Below are positions 7,877 to 16,702 of a DNA stretch of 29,691 nucleotides, in pieces. The notes under the pieces are model-generated. The model saw only the letters and a list, made by a program, of their open reading frames with translations, searched no databases and was not told where the DNA came from. This stretch comes from a virus: IMG/VR virus record IMGVR_UViG_3300038701_000530, positions 1 to 29,691 of that record. One strand, written 5' to 3'. Each line of letters starts with the position of its first letter. Within the stretch, counting starts at the first letter, position 1. The position numbers were made by a program, and so were the translations under genes.

Positions 7877-9282
7877 GTAAGATAACTCCCCGTTATTGCA
7901 ACTTTTACTCTGGATGAGATGCGTATTCTAAATGTCATTTGGTCGGCTACCCCTAATCTTCTAAAAGTAACTTTTGTCTGATATTTCCCCACCGCACCTA
8001 TGCTTTTAGTGTAGGAATTCGACCATGTTCTTGCGCCATCTTTACTCAGCCGCAATGATATCTGTGGGTTTGCATCATCACCTGATTGAGTCCCCACTCC
8101 CGTCTCAACACCGATATCCAAAGCATTAAAACGTATTCTTGTGTCTTCATTCGATATATGGGTGTAAATCCTATCCCTGACTATCTCTTCTCCATTGTCA
8201 GAGTAGTAATCCATACTCATTTCATATATCTTACCATTTCTTCTATCACCAATCAAGTGTTTATTAAACGCGAAAGTGCAAGATATTCCAAGGTGTTGTT
8301 CTAACAAACCATCGTCATTTAAAAAGGCTCGCTCATGCCATTGTTGAGTACTTACATCATAGACAAATGTGGTTTCTAAACCACCACCAGTCAACACATA
8401 AAATAAATGCCCTTGCTGTTGATAAGCGTAAGCGGTTACTTCAGCTAAATTAGCAACCTCTTGTAGTTTTAGTTCTATGGCCTCAGTTGATATTCTAACA
8501 GGTGAAAACCCATTAGTACGATAAACAAAGCCACGACCATATTCATCACCACCTAGCCAAAATAATGAGTTATCAGCATTAACCGTTGTATTGCCAGCTA
8601 ATATTCCTATGTCGATTCTTGCGCCATTCACCCTTTGGAATGGGAATGTGGAAACCGCACTGCCGCCTGTGTTATTCCATATTTCTATAGTTCTTTCGCC
8701 CATAAGCCACAACTGACCCAATGCTGCGAATACTCTTACTAGATTATCAGGAGAGCCTTCCGCTGTTGCGAAATCTAACGCACCCCACGATAAACCATCA
8801 AATAAAGCTGATATATAGAAACGTGCAGTGTTAGGCTCGTTAACAATAAAATATCCATCTAGAAATGTAACCGAAGCAGCACCCGGAAAATCAGAGTCCG
8901 TCACCTCTGAATAAGCATTTGTTGAATAGGTTAATATATAAAGGGTCGAGCCATCACAAATAGCAAGTTGAAGGCCATTCTCCGCAAACGTGACGTTACC
9001 AGACGATTGGTTTAATGAACCCCTTGAGGTTGTTACACCAGCGGAATCAATCTCATAAAGAGTTGAGCCAGCCACAAAAAAGCAACGCCCATTATCGGCA
9101 GTAAAGCAACCTCTATTAGCTCCTGCACCCGTGTCAGCAAACTCTAGTAAACCCGGTGTCATATATAAAGAAGAAACTTCCTTACCCATCTCATCTAAAA
9201 CAGGAAATAGGTTTATTGTACGCTGCGCATCAAACGGCAATGAGAACATTTGATATGATGGCCCTACTAACCCTACTCTCAT
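7873..9282 (-). CDS. P22 gp10-like packaged-DNA stabilisation / tail hub protein
   Basis: 469 residues. In P22, gp10 forms a ring on the portal-gp4 assembly and keeps packaged DNA in the head. The hallmark start is present: MRVGLVGPSYQMFSLPFDAQ followed by RTINLFPVLDE, then a long beta-propeller-like body with repeated strand pairs (GRCFFVAGSTLYEIDSAGV, GLQLAICDGSTLYIL) and the late RLGVADQMTFRIRISS. Length is close to P22 gp10. I choose ATG 9282, which overlaps the upstream stop as ATGA with AGGA eight bases before it; ATG 9291, three codons earlier, has its SD too close. It follows the gp4-like gene as in P22. Confidence 0.9.
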   Translation of the reverse strand: MRVGLVGPSYQMFSLPFDAQRTINLFPVLDEMGKEVSSLYMTPGLLEFADTGAGANRGCFTADNGRCFFVAGSTLYEIDSAGVTTSRGSLNQSSGNVTFAENGLQLAICDGSTLYILTYSTNAYSEVTDSDFPGAASVTFLDGYFIVNEPNTARFYISALFDGLSWGALDFATAEGSPDNLVRVFAALGQLWLMGERTIEIWNNTGGSAVSTFPFQRVNGARIDIGILAGNTTVNADNSLFWLGGDEYGRGFVYRTNGFSPVRISTEAIELKLQEVANLAEVTAYAYQQQGHLFYVLTGGGLETTFVYDVSTQQWHERAFLNDDGLLEQHLGISCTFAFNKHLIGDRRNGKIYEMSMDYYSDNGEEIVRDRIYTHISNEDTRIRFNALDIGVETGVGTQSGDDANPQISLRLSKDGARTWSNSYTKSIGAVGKYQTKVTFRRLGVADQMTFRIRISSRVKVAITGSYLT

Positions 9283-9968
9283 TGATTCCATCCTGTATAA
9301 ATATTGCTATTATTTATCATTTGAGGGTATGCGTTTTTTCCTCTTTCTTTTGACACTGTTCTTTTTATAGCTGCCAAAGAAGATAACGCCTGACCTGCTA
9401 GTTCAGGACTAAGTGGCTGCCCAAATAGAGGAGCCATCCTTGCGGCTAGATTGTATCTTATTGCACTTTTCCATCCTGGTGGCAGTGAAATATCTGTAGT
9501 AAGCGATGCAATGTTTGTAATAGCTTTGTCGCTGTATATATGGATTTCATACGCCGATGTTGGATATGGATAGAACGTCAAAAGACCCAGTGGAAAGGCG
9601 TTGTTATAGTTGTAAAAGTCTGGTGTGCCTGGCGTTGCCTTTGTTTGTATAAGGCTATAATTCTCATCGCTTATCTCGCCCATTGGATAGTCCGTACTAC
9701 CAATTCTTGCAAAAACACTTCTTATATTTAGTGGGCGTATTGTATCGAAGTCGCCCCCACTTCCTATAGTATAACTAACCGCACCCGTGGAAGGAAAAGA
9801 CTCACGAACCCTTGATACAATCATCAGGGAGTCGTTAGACCATTCGTCCAGCATATTATTAAGCTCATCTAGTGCATCTGATGACTCATCAGCGTCTGGA
9901 GTTTCACTTTTATACAAAATTCCAGCAGACTGGAGAGCTTGCGTAATTAAATCGAGTGCGGTTGTCAT
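9279..9968 (-). CDS. P22 gp4-like tail accessory / head completion protein
   Basis: 229 residues, longer than P22 gp4 (about 166). The opening MTTALDLITQALQSAGILYK, followed by SDALDELNNMLDEWSNDSL, is the characteristic helical signature of this family. In P22, gp4 binds the bottom of the portal dodecamer, plugs it after packaging and receives gp10. The middle part (TIRPLNIRSVFARIGSTDYP) is beta-rich; the last 60 residues are helical and contain PPGWKSAIRYNLAARMAPLF, also typical. It lies between coat-linked small genes and the gp10-like gene, exactly as expected. P22 gp4 also has a reported peptidoglycan-hydrolysing activity; I see no basis to claim that here. Confidence 0.87.
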   Translation of the reverse strand: MTTALDLITQALQSAGILYKSETPDADESSDALDELNNMLDEWSNDSLMIVSRVRESFPSTGAVSYTIGSGGDFDTIRPLNIRSVFARIGSTDYPMGEISDENYSLIQTKATPGTPDFYNYNNAFPLGLLTFYPYPTSAYEIHIYSDKAITNIASLTTDISLPPGWKSAIRYNLAARMAPLFGQPLSPELAGQALSSLAAIKRTVSKERGKNAYPQMINNSNIYTGWNQ

Positions 9969-9975
9969 AATTTAC

Positions 9976-10119
9976 CTATTTCTTTTTCTTAGGTTTAGTT
10001 TCTTCTTTAGAGGTTTTTTTATCAACCTCTAGTTTCCAGCCCTCAGCCTCAATAATGGGAATAAGTTTACTATTCTCATTAAGATATTTAACTGAATCGC
10101 CTTTTTTAAACGTTAACAT
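9976..10119 (-). CDS. 47-residue Lys-rich protein
   Basis: A short gene with a strong ribosome site, AGGAGG four bases before the ATG. It starts MLTFKKGDSVKYLNENSKLI, continues with a small EAEGWKLEV segment and ends in a run of lysines (KPKKKK). Small proteins with a GW-K core and a basic tail occur next to coat genes in several P22-like phages; that comparison is from memory. It fills the space between the 107-residue coat-linked gene and the gp4-like gene, with eight bases on each side, so the operon has no real gap here. The basic tail could touch nucleic acid. Function unknown. Confidence 0.7.
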   Translation of the reverse strand: MLTFKKGDSVKYLNENSKLIPIIEAEGWKLEVDKKTSKEETKPKKKK

Positions 10120-10127
10120 AAAACCTC

Positions 10128-10451
10128 CTAAACAATTACTTTTCCAGAGCCAGTCAAACCTTCATGGCGTATAACTGTAATCTTATGAGTTCCAGCCGCT
10201 GGAGTTAATGCGCCAGCCGTTGGGTTTGTAAATTGGATGGAAATTGTATCAGCGGCACTAACATAAGCGTTAGCGATTGCCACGTTAGCAGTTTGACCTG
10301 GTGGAGTTACAATAATAGTATCTCCAGTTTTCACACCAGTAACAGTGAATGTTTGAGCTGGAGCAACGTTAGCCGCCACTTCTGCTGGAGTTAAAGATAC
10401 TTCAACCACTGTGATTGTTGCAGCATTACCTGCGATTATACCTGTAGACAT
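10128..10451 (-). CDS. Small beta-sandwich protein after coat (decoration-like)
   Basis: 107 residues, rich in Ala, Thr, Val and Pro, with almost no charged residues until the C-terminus. Alternating segments (AQTFTVTGVKTGDTIIVTPP, HKITVIRHEGLTGSGKVIV) suggest one small all-beta domain. It is the first gene after coat, separated by a stem-loop, and has its own AAGGA ribosome site. Genes at this place often encode capsid decoration or head-stabilising proteins made in large amounts, so that is the leading guess. There is no export signal. A tail or head-fibre fragment would be the alternative. Confidence 0.75.
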   Translation of the reverse strand: MSTGIIAGNAATITVVEVSLTPAEVAANVAPAQTFTVTGVKTGDTIIVTPPGQTANVAIANAYVSAADTISIQFTNPTAGALTPAAGTHKITVIRHEGLTGSGKVIV

Positions 10452-10471
10452 TTTATATTCCTTGTATAGAA

Positions 10472-10491
10472 GGGGTGAGTTTCCCCACCCC
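10472..10491 (-). terminator. Stem-loop between coat and the next gene
   Basis: On the leftward transcript GGGGTG pairs with CACCCC around an 8-base loop just after the coat stop codon, followed by TTCTATAC. The stem is strong but the T tract is weak, so it is more likely a partial terminator or an RNA-stabilising hairpin than a full stop. It would give more coat than downstream protein. Confidence 0.4.
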
Positions 10492-10497
10492 AGTTAA

Positions 10498-11739
10498 TTA
10501 TGCAACTAAACGACAAGCCCACTCAGGACGGTCAGCAGTAATACCACCTAAGAAGTCCAAACGAGTTATCATCTTACGAGTGTTAACATCGAAATCACGA
10601 ATGATAGCAACACTAATACCTTGATAAGATTCTTGCACAGCAAATTCAGCCTTAGTTGGCATAACAAGCGGAGCTGAAACCATACGGAACGCATCTTTAT
10701 GGAAAGCTAGGTTGTTAGTGTAGCCAGTTGAAGCTGTACCAGTTTTAACGTTACAAGTGTCACCATCAACAGGGAATGCTGAAATGTTTTGTAGGCCGTT
10801 AGAAGCTGAAGTGTAAAGCGCTGGTGAAATGCTAAGTGTAGCATAACCAGAGCCATCAGCCGTAGCGTCAGCAGTTACAACAAACTCTTGTAAGTTAGGT
10901 AGAGTTGTTTTAGTGATTGGGTGTACCGCAAACACAGTATCGATTGTGAAAGTTGTACCCTTAGTAACTGTACCAGTAGTAGTAGTTAACCCTTCAACAA
11001 CTAGAGTTGATTGGCCTTCGGTTGAAACAGTAGTTCTAACTTCGAAAGAAGTATCATTACCGTTAGTGTGAGTTGGTAGTAACTCATTTTCCAACCATTT
11101 AAAGCCATCAGACATACCAATGAAACCTTGCTTGTATTGCTTAGAAATTTCATCAGAAGATTGAAATAGACCTTTACGAGCATTTACAGCAGAACGCATT
11201 GCAGTTGAATTAAATAGCAATGAACGCTGGTCATCTTTAGGGCATAAGAATTGATTCATTTTCTCACGAGCCGAAAGAACAGTGTCAGTATCAAATACCG
11301 TAGAACCCGGTGTACCAACAACGTTGTAAGTTGCGTCCATAGCTTTATCTAGGAAACGACTCTCAACATCTTGAGCGATAGCTTGTACAGCAGGTTTAAC
11401 TACTCTGCGCAAAGTTTCTTTCATTTGAATTTCAGTTGCAAACTCAAGAGTGTCAATATTAACACCAACTGTTGAGATAGTGTCAAGAGTTAGAGCGACC
11501 TTCTCTTCAACGATATCTTGTTGAGAAGAGCTGATATCAAATGTAGTTTGTGGTAGGAAACGAGCAGGTTTAGAGATGTAGATTGTATCTCCTGCACTGT
11601 AACCGTTTTTACCGTTGTAATCACTCTCATCTGCTTTAGCAATAGACTTGCAAAATTGCAATTCATCAGCAAGCATTTTAGCAGCAGCTTTTGCTACTAT
11701 ACCCGGAGCGTCTTTGTTAGTATTAAAAGTATTAGCCAT
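10498..11739 (-). CDS. P22 gp5-like major capsid (coat) protein
   Basis: 413 residues, close to P22 coat (430). The N-terminus MANTFNTNKDAPGIVAKAAA, then LQFCKSIAKADESDY and GYSAGDTIYISKPARF, is typical of the P22 coat family, and DQRSLLFNSTAMRSAVNARK, GLFQSSDEISKQYKQG and LAFHKDAFRMVSAPLVMP continue the HK97-type fold. The Thr/Ser-rich middle (about 225-325) corresponds to the inserted domain of the P22 protein. No protease is encoded nearby, which suits this family: P22 coat matures with scaffold and without cleavage. Upstream lies the scaffold gene, 14 bases away, with AAGGAAC as ribosome site. Confidence 0.93.
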   Translation of the reverse strand: MANTFNTNKDAPGIVAKAAAKMLADELQFCKSIAKADESDYNGKNGYSAGDTIYISKPARFLPQTTFDISSSQQDIVEEKVALTLDTISTVGVNIDTLEFATEIQMKETLRRVVKPAVQAIAQDVESRFLDKAMDATYNVVGTPGSTVFDTDTVLSAREKMNQFLCPKDDQRSLLFNSTAMRSAVNARKGLFQSSDEISKQYKQGFIGMSDGFKWLENELLPTHTNGNDTSFEVRTTVSTEGQSTLVVEGLTTTTGTVTKGTTFTIDTVFAVHPITKTTLPNLQEFVVTADATADGSGYATLSISPALYTSASNGLQNISAFPVDGDTCNVKTGTASTGYTNNLAFHKDAFRMVSAPLVMPTKAEFAVQESYQGISVAIIRDFDVNTRKMITRLDFLGGITADRPEWACRLVA

Positions 11740-11753
11740 TTTTTAGTTCCTTT

Positions 11754-12575
11754 TTATGAATTTACCCAGTTGACGATTTCGTCAGCTGACATGTTATTTA
11801 ATGATTTTGAATTATGCGAAACACCTTTTACACCTCTAATCGGTGCTGGCGCTGCGCTTGGCTTCCTTTGTAAATATTGCTGCCCTTTGACTTCCGCTTT
11901 GGCTAACTCCATAGCTGCCTTAGTCGGACTCATCGATGCTAACGATTCCAATCTACCTTCTTTTGCTAATGCATAAAGAGCTAGTGGTGCGTCATCCATC
12001 TCATATACAGCTTTTACAATATCGGCTGAAAAACTTGTTAATATGTCAGAGTTCTCGTTCTTAACTTGCTCATAGTCTGGCAGCTTACTAACTAACTCTG
12101 CATCTCTATTGTCCACAGCTACCGCACGTTGCTGGTAGTGGACTTGCTCTTGTATCTGCTCTGGCGTATATTGCTCTTGTGCTGGCTGCTCGTCAGTTTT
12201 TGGCTGACCATGCTTCCAATCAACAAGCGCTTCAATGTAGTCATCAAACGTATCAAAGCTATCTGCATCAGGCCTTTGTGGCGCTTCCGCTTTTGCCTCA
12301 GTTTGTTTTTTGAACTCCGCAAGCTCTTGCATTAAACGTTGGTTTTCTGCCCTTGCCTGCGCTATCTTTTTATCACGCCTTGAGATAGCATTTACTGCCT
12401 TCTTTGGAAATACAACTTCATCTTCTACATTAGCGTCTTCTTCTTTCGTTTCTGACTGCTCCTGCTCCGAATCCTCTGCAACTTCTTCAGTGGCCTCTTG
12501 TAACGGCTCGTTTGAAACCTCCTCCGCTGGCGCTTCGTTAGCTTCATTTATTGCCTGTTCAATAATGTCTTCCAT
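11754..12575 (-). CDS. Scaffolding protein
   Basis: 273 residues. The first 55 are extremely acidic (many Glu, for example ATEEVAEDSEQEQSETKEED), the middle is helical and coiled-coil-like (RRDKKIAQARAENQRLMQEL), and the last 40 include a basic stretch with QQYLQRKPSAAPAPIRGVKG. This layout, its length near P22 gp8 (303), and its place between portal and coat identify the internal scaffold that guides procapsid assembly and then leaves. In P22 the basic C-terminal helix-turn-helix binds coat; here the basic segment sits slightly before the end. The ATG has AAGG upstream. Confidence 0.85.
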   Translation of the reverse strand: MEDIIEQAINEANEAPAEEVSNEPLQEATEEVAEDSEQEQSETKEEDANVEDEVVFPKKAVNAISRRDKKIAQARAENQRLMQELAEFKKQTEAKAEAPQRPDADSFDTFDDYIEALVDWKHGQPKTDEQPAQEQYTPEQIQEQVHYQQRAVAVDNRDAELVSKLPDYEQVKNENSDILTSFSADIVKAVYEMDDAPLALYALAKEGRLESLASMSPTKAAMELAKAEVKGQQYLQRKPSAAPAPIRGVKGVSHNSKSLNNMSADEIVNWVNS

Positions 12576-12614
12576 AGTATAACCTTTTTTTAATTAATTG
12601 ACAAATGTCTAATT

Positions 12615-12633
12615 ATTAACAGTTATTGTTAAT
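12615..12633. repeat. Inverted repeat between portal and scaffold genes
   Basis: ATTAACA and TGTTAAT form perfect 7-base arms around GTTAT. It lies in the 120-base gap before the scaffold start. The stem is AT-only, so it is weak as RNA; an RNase-processing site or protein-binding dyad are options. No T run marks it as a terminator. Confidence 0.4.
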
Positions 12634-12636
12634 TCT

Positions 12637-12702
12637 TTATAAATCCTCGTACCACGCCACAGTTATGTTAAAATTGGAGTTTGAGCCACCATTGGTCATC
12701 AT
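12637..12702 (-). CDS. Possible 21-residue peptide coupled to portal
   Basis: A reading frame begins ATGATG on top of the portal stop (ATGA overlap), with GAGG seven bases before it, and encodes a peptide starting MMTNGGSNSNFNITVAWYED before TAA. The spacing and coupling look like real translation, and the peptide fills part of the otherwise empty gap before the scaffold gene. Length is too small to judge coding bias. It may simply be re-initiation without function. Confidence 0.3.
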   Translation of the reverse strand: MMTNGGSNSNFNITVAWYEDL

Positions 12703-14714
12703 AGGATAACCTCATCAACTTCATTAACTTGTCGCTCATTTAGCTCACGCTCTTTTAAGGCAAGGGCTGTCATTTTGTATTGACTCTCGCGCTCTATTTT
12801 TGTGCGCTCAGTTTCCATACGCTCACGCTCTAATAATAATTTTTGCTGCTCTATTTGTAGTTTAAGCTTATCAACCTCAATCTTAGCCCTGTCGTATTCA
12901 GCGTCGTTTTCCTCTGCTTTAGCTTTAATCATCAAGTCAGCTTGCTTACTCTTAAGCTCTTGCTCCATTTGCCCTATCTTAGCATTAAGCTCTTGTATAG
13001 CTACCTCTCCTTGTTGGATAATAGCCGCCATTTGCTCTTTCTCTGGGTCAACTTCATTCTCTTCGTCTAGTAATTTAGGGTCAACCAGTTTCTTCATTCT
13101 TTCAGCCAGCGCAGGTGCTCCTGCTATGTCCATATTTTGGAATAATATATCACCAGCTATTTGCATGAACTCTGGAGAGCGAGCTACTAAAGTATTTAAG
13201 AACTCAGCAGTTTCTTGGCGCTTAGTGGAGAATGACGCACCAGTGACAACCTTTACGTCATATGAGCCTTGTGTTAAATCGAACTCTTGCTCTTGGTCTG
13301 GTTCCATCTTACCATTAATGCCAACGCTTTTAGTTTCTTCCTCTTTGCCAATTATTCTAATAATCCTAGGGGTATCGTATATTTCAGGAATGGCTGACAC
13401 AAGAATCCTACCAACTTGCGCTATAGACTTGTTTAAGTTGTCTGAGAAATGGAATGTAGCAACATCGCCCTCTTCTTTCCTGCGAGTGATTGCTATACCA
13501 CTAGTTTCATTAGACACCTGCCCTAAGGCAGCGTTGTATATTCCCATAGTGGCTTTGATATCATCTACAGCGCCACGACTTGCATTAATAACGCCAACAG
13601 GTATAGGTGATGGATTAAGCATTTGCGGAGGTGCAATTGGGTTGCCCTCTAAATCCTTAGTTTTATATGTTAGAGCAACCGCCTTATCTGGATTTTCCCA
13701 GTCATCAATATAATCTTCAATCTGCCCCTCAGCAACCATAGTGTAAGCTTTAGGTTGGCGTTGCAATAACTCAGTTTCTGTGGATTTCCAGTAGTTAAAC
13801 ATACGCTGGGCGTCTTTAGACTTGCGTATTAAGCTAAATAAATGCCTCTTACCTTCAATCCAAGCTTCCTCGCCATATACAGGCACAATAGGGATATATT
13901 TACCGGGAAATGTAGTCTCTTCTAAAGTCTCTTTACCCGATAAGGTGCAACGCTTAACGGTGCGCCTCTTCATGGTGCGAGTTTTCTTGTATTCTTTTCC
14001 TTCTTGTAACTCCTCTGGCTCACCATCTTCTAGCATGCCATATTGCTTGTCAGATTCCACTATCTCATAATACTCGCATATAGAAACTTTATCATCACCT
14101 TCATATTGAGCCTTTTGCTCCTCCGCCTCAAAGCATGACACTTCTTTACCAGGATATCTGGATTTAAACTCATCAACAGTAATAGTCTCAATTACGTAGC
14201 CACGCTTGGCATCCGAACCATCAACTTCAATAGACTCTGCGTCTATCATGATGGAAAATGGATTAACCACACGCTTTATGCAAAGCTCTTGATTAAATGA
14301 TTCATCATCTATGTAATCATGGTCAACACGTATAAAACCTATAGAACCTTTAATAGACGAAAGGGAGGCTGTGTCGTAAGCGTCATCTGCAGCAGATACA
14401 TACTCAATATTTCTAATTAACCCTTTAAATACATCAGCGGTTTCTTCATCACCTGTGTTTGATGGTATCACGTTAATTGAGGGGGTGTTTTGCCTGATAT
14501 CATTGGCTACTTGGTGCACGAATTGTGAAAGTTGGTCGATTGTTAGTATAGGACGGCCTGTATCAGCTCTTGCCTTCGCCTCTTTACCATTCCATTGAGC
14601 AAATTCATCATCACTTAAGAAAAATAAATCATCTTTACCTTTTTGGTAAATATCAGACCACGCCTGTGAATCAGATTTATAATTCTTTCTTGCGCTCTCA
14701 ACTATCTTATCCAT
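12699..14714 (-). CDS. P22 gp1-like portal protein
   Basis: 671 residues, near the 725 of P22 gp1. It forms the dodecameric ring through which DNA enters and leaves the head and to which terminase and gp4 bind. The opening WSDIYQKGKDDLFFLSDDEF with GRPILTIDQLSQFVHQVAND is the family hallmark; NPFSIMIDAES and ASRGAVDDIKATMGIYNAAL (the wing/stem region) follow. The last 110 residues are a strong charged coiled coil (roughly 560-660, rich in Glu, Lys and Gln), equivalent to the P22 barrel region. It is the first gene after a consensus promoter on the terL stop, followed by scaffold and coat as in P22. Confidence 0.92.
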   Translation of the reverse strand: MDKIVESARKNYKSDSQAWSDIYQKGKDDLFFLSDDEFAQWNGKEAKARADTGRPILTIDQLSQFVHQVANDIRQNTPSINVIPSNTGDEETADVFKGLIRNIEYVSAADDAYDTASLSSIKGSIGFIRVDHDYIDDESFNQELCIKRVVNPFSIMIDAESIEVDGSDAKRGYVIETITVDEFKSRYPGKEVSCFEAEEQKAQYEGDDKVSICEYYEIVESDKQYGMLEDGEPEELQEGKEYKKTRTMKRRTVKRCTLSGKETLEETTFPGKYIPIVPVYGEEAWIEGKRHLFSLIRKSKDAQRMFNYWKSTETELLQRQPKAYTMVAEGQIEDYIDDWENPDKAVALTYKTKDLEGNPIAPPQMLNPSPIPVGVINASRGAVDDIKATMGIYNAALGQVSNETSGIAITRRKEEGDVATFHFSDNLNKSIAQVGRILVSAIPEIYDTPRIIRIIGKEEETKSVGINGKMEPDQEQEFDLTQGSYDVKVVTGASFSTKRQETAEFLNTLVARSPEFMQIAGDILFQNMDIAGAPALAERMKKLVDPKLLDEENEVDPEKEQMAAIIQQGEVAIQELNAKIGQMEQELKSKQADLMIKAKAEENDAEYDRAKIEVDKLKLQIEQQKLLLERERMETERTKIERESQYKMTALALKERELNERQVNEVDEVIL

Positions 14715-14792
14715 GTATCACCTTATGAAGTCATGATAGCTATCTTAAAGATGCTTAAATTGCCCTGCCTAAGCTAGGGAAAGTTATCTTGT

Positions 14793-14820
14793 ATTATAAA
14801 CTATTGTTTAAACTTGTCAA
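14793..14820 (-). promoter_or_regulatory. Near-perfect sigma70-type promoter for portal and virion genes
   Basis: Leftward TTGACA (14820-14815), a 16-base spacer holding the palindrome GTTTAAAC, and TATAAT (14798-14793). The -35 box overlaps the terL stop codon. The leader to the portal start is about 70 bases and contains the perfect palindrome GATAGCTATC (14735-14744) and a CCCTAGC...GCAGGG dyad, either of which could be an operator. This would give the virion genes transcription independent of the terminase genes. Confidence 0.75.
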
Positions 14821-16205
14821 TTGCCCATCCAACCGCCAGATGAACCTTTTCTTTGTAAACTCTTCTTCTTTGTTGTTTTTATTGATATTACAGACTGCAA
14901 TGTGCGAACTAAGTAACGCAAAGCATCCATAATGTGGTCATGTTGCTTAACAATCTTTCCTTTCTCATCCCTGCGATATAACCGATATTCTTCAAGTAAT
15001 TTAGTGCAAGTATTAAATACTTTCAGCCTATTAGTTGTTAGCCTTTCATATACATCAAATAAACCAGCTTCTACCGTATTATCGGCAAGTGATATCTTCA
15101 AGCCTTGTTGTTCGTATAATTTAATCAGTTGCTCACCGTCTTTTTGAGACCTACCCCTTGAGGCTGGGTCAATAGCGCCGCGTATCCAGTCACCACGAGC
15201 TTTAATAGCGGCTGCATGAACAGCAGGCTCTTTTTGCCCTTCCTTGTAGTCAGCGAATATATATAGCGTGTCTGTATCTCTATCTAAAGCGCCCCAACAA
15301 GCAGCCGTATTATTCCAACCAACGTCGAATCCATAAGCAATAGGCCAATGTGCTGGTATTGCAATAGGGTCAATAACAAACTCTTGCTCTAATATAGGGT
15401 AAATAGCACCCGAACCAAGCGCTGGAATACCCTTAGACCTTGCATCCCTTTGGTGTGGTGGTAGCGTCTCGAATAATTCTTTCTTATCTTCTTCGCTTAA
15501 ATGCGGAGCGTCATCCCATGTAGCAGAAATAATAGAGGCTTTCCCTTCCTCAGCTTGCGCTTGCAAATGAAGTACAGTTTCAGATACGCCTTTTAGCGGG
15601 GTAAATGTTGATAACACTATACCGCTTGTGGTCATAGTTCTGATAAGCTGCTCGGTGTAAACATCCAAAGGCGGCTCTTCATCATCCCAAATAACGTCAC
15701 GTTCAGTTGCTTGGAACGCTTCACGGCCTTGGTCATATGACTGAAATTGTATAATTGATGTGCCACCAGATTTGTGAGTAACAAGAACAGTATCAATTGC
15801 ATTGGGTATACCGGCTTTTGGGGAGGTGGTTTGTATAAACTCTTTAGGGATAGAGCCAGTGCCTAAGTGTCCAACATCACCGAGTAACTTCTTTTGAATA
15901 GAGTCACGAACCAATTTACCAGTCTCACCAGCTACCAAGATATTAACAGGCTTATTAAACACTTTCCCATTCCACCACCAAGGATATATACCAGTAGCCC
16001 ATGCAGCGACCATGTAAGCGCCTAACTCTGACTTGCCAACACGGTTAGCAGCCATCATGCAAACTTGCCTCAATGAAGATGTGGCCTTAATAATAGCCAT
16101 ATGCTTAATATAATCATCACGCACATCATCAGTAAACGTTAGGTCAAACTTATTAAACCTCCTGCGTTCTAATTCTCTGCGTATATCTTCAGTAGTTATT
16201 TTCAA
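14817..16205 (-). CDS. terL: Terminase large subunit
   Basis: 462 residues: ATPase motor and nuclease for headful DNA packaging. ATPase domain: Walker A-like AANRVGKSE (residues 52-60), Walker B plus catalytic acid VIWDDEE (171-177), coupling motif STFTP (199-203). Nuclease domain, RNase H-like: GFDVGWNN with D294, AIDPAS with D346, and the C-terminal DHIMDALRY with D423/D427. The tail is Lys-rich. The start is odd: the frame opens at TTG 16205 directly after an in-frame TAA, which itself forms ATGTAA, and no clear Shine-Dalgarno precedes it; the next in-frame ATG (codon 36) would remove conserved N-terminal sequence. It lies 43 bases after the small subunit. Confidence 0.93.
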   Translation of the reverse strand: MKITTEDIRRELERRRFNKFDLTFTDDVRDDYIKHMAIIKATSSLRQVCMMAANRVGKSELGAYMVAAWATGIYPWWWNGKVFNKPVNILVAGETGKLVRDSIQKKLLGDVGHLGTGSIPKEFIQTTSPKAGIPNAIDTVLVTHKSGGTSIIQFQSYDQGREAFQATERDVIWDDEEPPLDVYTEQLIRTMTTSGIVLSTFTPLKGVSETVLHLQAQAEEGKASIISATWDDAPHLSEEDKKELFETLPPHQRDARSKGIPALGSGAIYPILEQEFVIDPIAIPAHWPIAYGFDVGWNNTAACWGALDRDTDTLYIFADYKEGQKEPAVHAAAIKARGDWIRGAIDPASRGRSQKDGEQLIKLYEQQGLKISLADNTVEAGLFDVYERLTTNRLKVFNTCTKLLEEYRLYRRDEKGKIVKQHDHIMDALRYLVRTLQSVISIKTTKKKSLQRKGSSGGWMGN

Positions 16206-16248
16206 TTACATTACACAATTAAGTGGTTTTCACGGGTTTTTACTTGCT

Positions 16249-16698
16249 TTATGTATCCTTAGTGCTACTTTCAGCCTCCCTTAGCGCATCTTCTAAATCT
16301 TTCTGCGGAACCTTCCCTAGTAAGATAGTTGTTGCATCCTTAATAGCCTCACCTTTAGACGTAATATCCTGCTCTGTCTTGTCTTTCCAGCCAAAGTTTT
16401 TAAGCGCAAATATAGCTCCAGTGGCGTTATTACCAAACAATCTTTTCTCTGCGTAATTTTCTATAACTGTCTTGGCTCTTTTTACTGTGTCAGTAAATTC
16501 GTCACGTTCCTGATAATCCATTAGCGTCTGCCTTGTTGTATCTAATGCCAACGCTAATCCTGTTATCGTTAGTGGGGCTTGGTGTATTATTCCGTTAGAG
16601 TCTTTCTGGAAGTCTTTAGCCACCTCATCAAAATAAGCTTGTATGGCTTTCTCTAACTCTTCAACTGTTTTAAATTTTAATGGTCTACCTGCTGTCAT
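16249..16698 (-). CDS. terS: Terminase small subunit, P22 gp3 type
   Basis: 149 residues, close to P22 gp3 (162). It recognises the packaging start on concatemeric DNA and regulates the large subunit. The signature is clear: MTAGRPLKFKTVEELEKAIQ, then APLTITGLALALDTTRQTLM (helix-turn-helix-like), IENYAEKRLFGNNATGAIFA and LKNFGWKDKTEQDI. The C-terminal 30 residues are a charged helix for contact with the large subunit. Start ATG 16698 has AGGA seven bases before it, formed by the end of the upstream membrane-protein gene. The gene order terS-terL-portal is as in P22. Confidence 0.92.
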   Translation of the reverse strand: MTAGRPLKFKTVEELEKAIQAYFDEVAKDFQKDSNGIIHQAPLTITGLALALDTTRQTLMDYQERDEFTDTVKRAKTVIENYAEKRLFGNNATGAIFALKNFGWKDKTEQDITSKGEAIKDATTILLGKVPQKDLEDALREAESSTKDT

Positions 16699-16702
16699 AA
16701 TA

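Noticed and set aside
12579-12636. Rho-independent terminator between portal and scaffold
   Set aside because: The only dyad is AT-only; a T run exists close to the scaffold start but no GC stem precedes it on the leftward transcript.
12802-13713. 303-codon plus-strand frame
   Set aside because: It is the complement of the portal coiled-coil region; Ser/Cys/Leu-rich composition and no ribosome site mark it as a shadow.
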